A DNA stretch of 7,765 nt, from positions 1-7,765 of the forward strand of contig WLLG01000093.1 of NCBI GenBank assembly GCA_009700815.1, written 5' to 3'. The notes beneath the pieces are model-generated. The model did not search any database and was not told the DNA's origin. It saw only the letters and a program-made list of their open reading frames with translations. The DNA comes from Actinomycetota bacterium. GTDB taxonomy: Bacteria > Actinomycetota > Acidimicrobiia > Acidimicrobiales > Microtrichaceae. Made by a program: the position numbers and the translations under genes. Shown here one piece after another: positions 5,999 to 7,765 of the stretch (positions are counted from its first letter, which is position 1; every line of letters starts with the position of its first letter).

Positions 5999-6107
5999 GA
6001 GTGGAACCTAGTTGGCATCGGGCAGCAGGCTGAACCTCATTGACTATCTGTTCCAGAACTGCAAGCGGAACTGTGCCAGAGGCACAGGCGGGAAGTAGCG
6101 TCGCATT
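5999..6107. promoter_or_regulatory. Divergent serS / ABC exporter intergenic region
   Basis: This 109-bp gap must contain the start signals of both the serS unit (minus) and the exporter (plus). A TTGACT at 6040-6045 could be a plus-strand -35 element, but no good -10 follows at 16-18 bp. On the minus strand only a weak GATAGT-like hexamer is seen. There is no room for a T-box leader. GGAAG at 6091-6095 is the best ribosome-site candidate for the ATPase GTG, 12 bp away. Confidence 0.4.
6071..6087. promoter_or_regulatory. 17-bp perfect hairpin/palindrome before the exporter
   Basis: CTGTGCC-AGA-GGCACAG has perfect 7-bp arms and a 3-base centre, ending 20 bp before the ATPase start codon. It could be an operator for a dimeric regulator, or an mRNA hairpin just upstream of the ribosome site. 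It has no T-run, so it is not an intrinsic terminator. No regulator family is recognised from the motif. Confidence 0.45.
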
Positions 6108-7031
6108 GTGTCAGTTATCGCAGAACAATTGAGCATCCAGTACGGCCAGACTGTGGCAGTCGATCAGGTGAGCTTCGAAGCCCAAGCCGGTCAGATCACC
6201 GTGCTGCTTGGACCAAATGGGGCTGGAAAGACCTCGACGATTGAACACCTTGAAGGCTATCGAGCAGCGAGTTCGGGGTCGAGCAGCGTCTTAGGACTCG
6301 ATCCCATTACCGATCATCACAAGCTCACGAGACAGGTGGGGATCATGCTGCAACAAGGCGGAATCCCAACTGCAATTCGCCCTCGCGAGCTCCTTCAACA
6401 ATACGCAGGCTTCTTTCCTGACTCGCTTGACCCGGAAGACCTCTTGGCAAGGGTAGGTCTCACGAGTCGCTCAAAGACCCCGTACCGCCGCCTCTCAGGC
6501 GGTGAACAACAGCGACTCTCCCTAGCGCTCGCTCTGATTGGTAAACCCAAGGTTGTGTTTCTTGATGAGCCAACTGCAGGGGTCGACCTAGAAGGTCGTG
6601 ACCTCATCAGGTCTTTACTGTTGACGTTGCGCCAAGAGGGTGTCTGCGTGCTCATCACGACCCATGATCTAGCCGAGACCGAACGCCTCGCAGACAAGGT
6701 CATCATCATCGACCACGGAAAGGTCATAGCTCAGGGGTCTCCGACCGAATTGATGTCGGCAACGAGTTCTGACCACTTGTTGTTCGGCGCCACCCCAAAT
6801 CTTGACTGCGCCGCACTCAGCGCTGCAGTCGGGTCCCAAGCTTCAGAGACATCTCATGGTGAGTACCGGGTAGAGGCTCCACCCTCGCCCGCTCTAGTCG
6901 CAGCAGTCACAAGCTGGCTTGCAGCCCAGAACATCCAACTCACCGATCTGCGGGCCGAACGACAGCGCCTCGATGACGTATTCCGCCGCCTCACAGACAG
7001 CACAGACAGCACAGACAGCACAGACGCATGA
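6108..7031 (+). CDS. ABC-2 type exporter, ATP-binding subunit
   Basis: A 307-residue ATPase subunit of an ABC-2/DrrA-like exporter, acting on the inner face of the membrane with the next gene's product. All nucleotide-binding elements are present: Walker A GPNGAGKT (35-42), Q-loop in IMLQQGG (79-85), signature LSGGEQQ (129-135), Walker B VVFLDEP with Glu154, D-loop GVDLEG and H-loop His187. A C-terminal extension (about 215-307) ends in a TDS repeat. The start is GTG at 6108, with GGAAG 12 bp upstream as a possible ribosome site. The stop overlaps the permease start as ATGA, so subunits are probably made in balance. In many actinobacteria this type of pair sits next to the haem A synthase gene (ctaA/COX15). 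The window ends too early to test that, and the substrate is unknown. Confidence 0.93.
   Translation: MSVIAEQLSIQYGQTVAVDQVSFEAQAGQITVLLGPNGAGKTSTIEHLEGYRAASSGSSSVLGLDPITDHHKLTRQVGIMLQQGGIPTAIRPRELLQQYAGFFPDSLDPEDLLARVGLTSRSKTPYRRLSGGEQQRLSLALALIGKPKVVFLDEPTAGVDLEGRDLIRSLLLTLRQEGVCVLITTHDLAETERLADKVIIIDHGKVIAQGSPTELMSATSSDHLLFGATPNLDCAALSAAVGSQASETSHGEYRVEAPPSPALVAAVTSWLAAQNIQLTDLRAERQRLDDVFRRLTDSTDSTDSTDA
6993..7028 (+). repeat. 9-bp tandem repeat at the ATPase C terminus
   Basis: Three exact copies of ACAGACAGC (6993, 7002, 7011) and a final variant ACAGACGCA encode TDS-TDS-TDS-TDA, the last 12 residues of the ATPase. The array ends on the first base of the permease ATG. Gain or loss of whole units changes only tail length and leaves the ATGA junction intact. 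Confidence 0.92.
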
Positions 7032-7753
7032 AAGCCATTCGTTCTCAAATCCGCACCGAACTAGCACTGAGCGCTCGGCAAGGGGAGCAGCTCCTTGTTT
7101 CACTTGGTATTCCACTACTCATTCTGGTGTTCTTTTCCTCGATTGACCTGCTCCCAACTGGCACCGACGAGCCCATCGATTTCCTAGCACCTGGAGTGCT
7201 CGCTCTGGCTGTCATGTCCACGGCGATGGTTTCGCTAGGAATCGGAACAGGATTTGAGCGAACCTACGGCGTACTGAAGCGACTCGGTGCCTCTCCTTTG
7301 GGCCGCGGGCGCTGGGTCATGTCCAAAATCGCCACCGTTCTCGTCATTGAAGTCATCCAATGGGTCGTGCTGATCAGCGCCTCGATGCTGCTGGGCTGGT
7401 CACCTCCGATGAGCGGATGGGCCGCTGCTATAGCCGGTGCTCTGCTCGGTACTGCCGCATTTAGCGGTCTGGGTCTTCTCATGGCAGGAACATTGCCCGG
7501 ATTGGCTACCCTCGCAGCGGCGAACGGGCTGTACCTAATTCTGTTGCTTACCGGAGGAATGATTATTCCGCTCAGCGAACTCCCGGCCCCACTCGCTGCG
7601 GTTGCCAAACTCTTGCCCGCTGCGCCCCTTGCCGAAATCATCATCGGATCTCTCACTGTCGGCGGAAGCGTTGCCAGTTGGGCCTGGGTTTCACTTACTT
7701 GCTGGGCAGTGATTGCTCCGCTTGGGGCGGCACTTCTGTTCCGCTGGGAATAA
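7028..7753 (+). CDS. ABC-2 type exporter, permease subunit
   Basis: A 241-residue membrane protein of the ABC-2 permease family with about six hydrophobic segments. A short cytosolic helix (1-20) precedes the first membrane helix (21-38). The family-typical FLAPGVLALAVM (52-63) follows. Next is the cytosolic coupling segment ERTYGVLKRLGASPLGRG (77-94), which matches the usual 'ERe.Gtlk.L...P' motif expected to contact the ATPase. Further helices follow, and GGMIIPLSELP (176-186) is the re-entrant-like loop common to the family. With the overlapping upstream ATPase it should form a homodimeric-permease exporter, substrate unknown. The ATG is fixed by the ATGA overlap. The TAA stop at 7751-7753 is followed by only 12 bases, containing a GGTGGG that could be the ribosome site of a following gene. 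Confidence 0.92.
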   Translation: MKAIRSQIRTELALSARQGEQLLVSLGIPLLILVFFSSIDLLPTGTDEPIDFLAPGVLALAVMSTAMVSLGIGTGFERTYGVLKRLGASPLGRGRWVMSKIATVLVIEVIQWVVLISASMLLGWSPPMSGWAAAIAGALLGTAAFSGLGLLMAGTLPGLATLAAANGLYLILLLTGGMIIPLSELPAPLAAVAKLLPAAPLAEIIIGSLTVGGSVASWAWVSLTCWAVIAPLGAALLFRWE

Positions 7754-7765
7754 GTTCGGTGGGAA

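Noticed and set aside
6040..6045. TTGACT as the -35 element of the exporter promoter.
   Set aside because: No acceptable -10 hexamer is found at 16-18 bp, so it is mentioned only as a weak candidate inside the intergenic entry.

Overview
The window carries moderately GC-rich DNA with GTG starts, tightly overlapping genes and protein families typical of Actinomycetota. The membrane mannosyltransferases, the seryl-tRNA synthetase variant and the small winged-helix protein remind me most of Acidimicrobiia-like lineages. That placement is an impression from reading, not a search result.

Layout. (1) Positions 1-3181, plus strand: the 3' end of a GT4-type glycosyltransferase, a GT-C membrane glycosyltransferase (GT39/PMT-like, 579 aa) overlapping it by ATGA, and a second GT-C protein (PIG-V-like, 413 aa) 15 bp further on. 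Together they look like part of an envelope glycan or glycolipid assembly operon using polyprenyl-phosphate sugars outside the membrane. (2) Positions 3212-3980: a 769-bp segment bounded by a perfect 25-bp inverted repeat. It holds a small winged-helix DNA-binding gene (minus strand), a hydrophobic repetitive ORF that overlaps its start by ATGA, and a six-unit 15-bp tandem repeat. It contains no recognisable transposase, so it looks like a non-autonomous mobile cassette placed between two convergent gene groups. This is the most unusual part of the window. (3) Positions 4011-5998, minus strand: serS followed by a class I SAM-dependent methyltransferase coupled to it by a GTGA overlap. (4) Positions 6108-7753, plus strand: an ABC-2 type exporter, ATPase then permease, overlapping by ATGA and divergent from serS. 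A 17-bp perfect hairpin/palindrome lies just before the ATPase start.

A second theme runs across the window. Five of the seven well-supported genes or their immediate 5' regions carry short tandem repeats whose unit is a multiple of three (6, 9, 12, 15 or 18 bp), so reading frames stay open. They fall where proteins tolerate insertions: termini, linkers and loops. serS and the permease have none that I can see. This suggests a genome-wide tendency to make in-frame minisatellites.

No tRNA, rRNA, CRISPR array, origin or convincing intrinsic terminator was seen.
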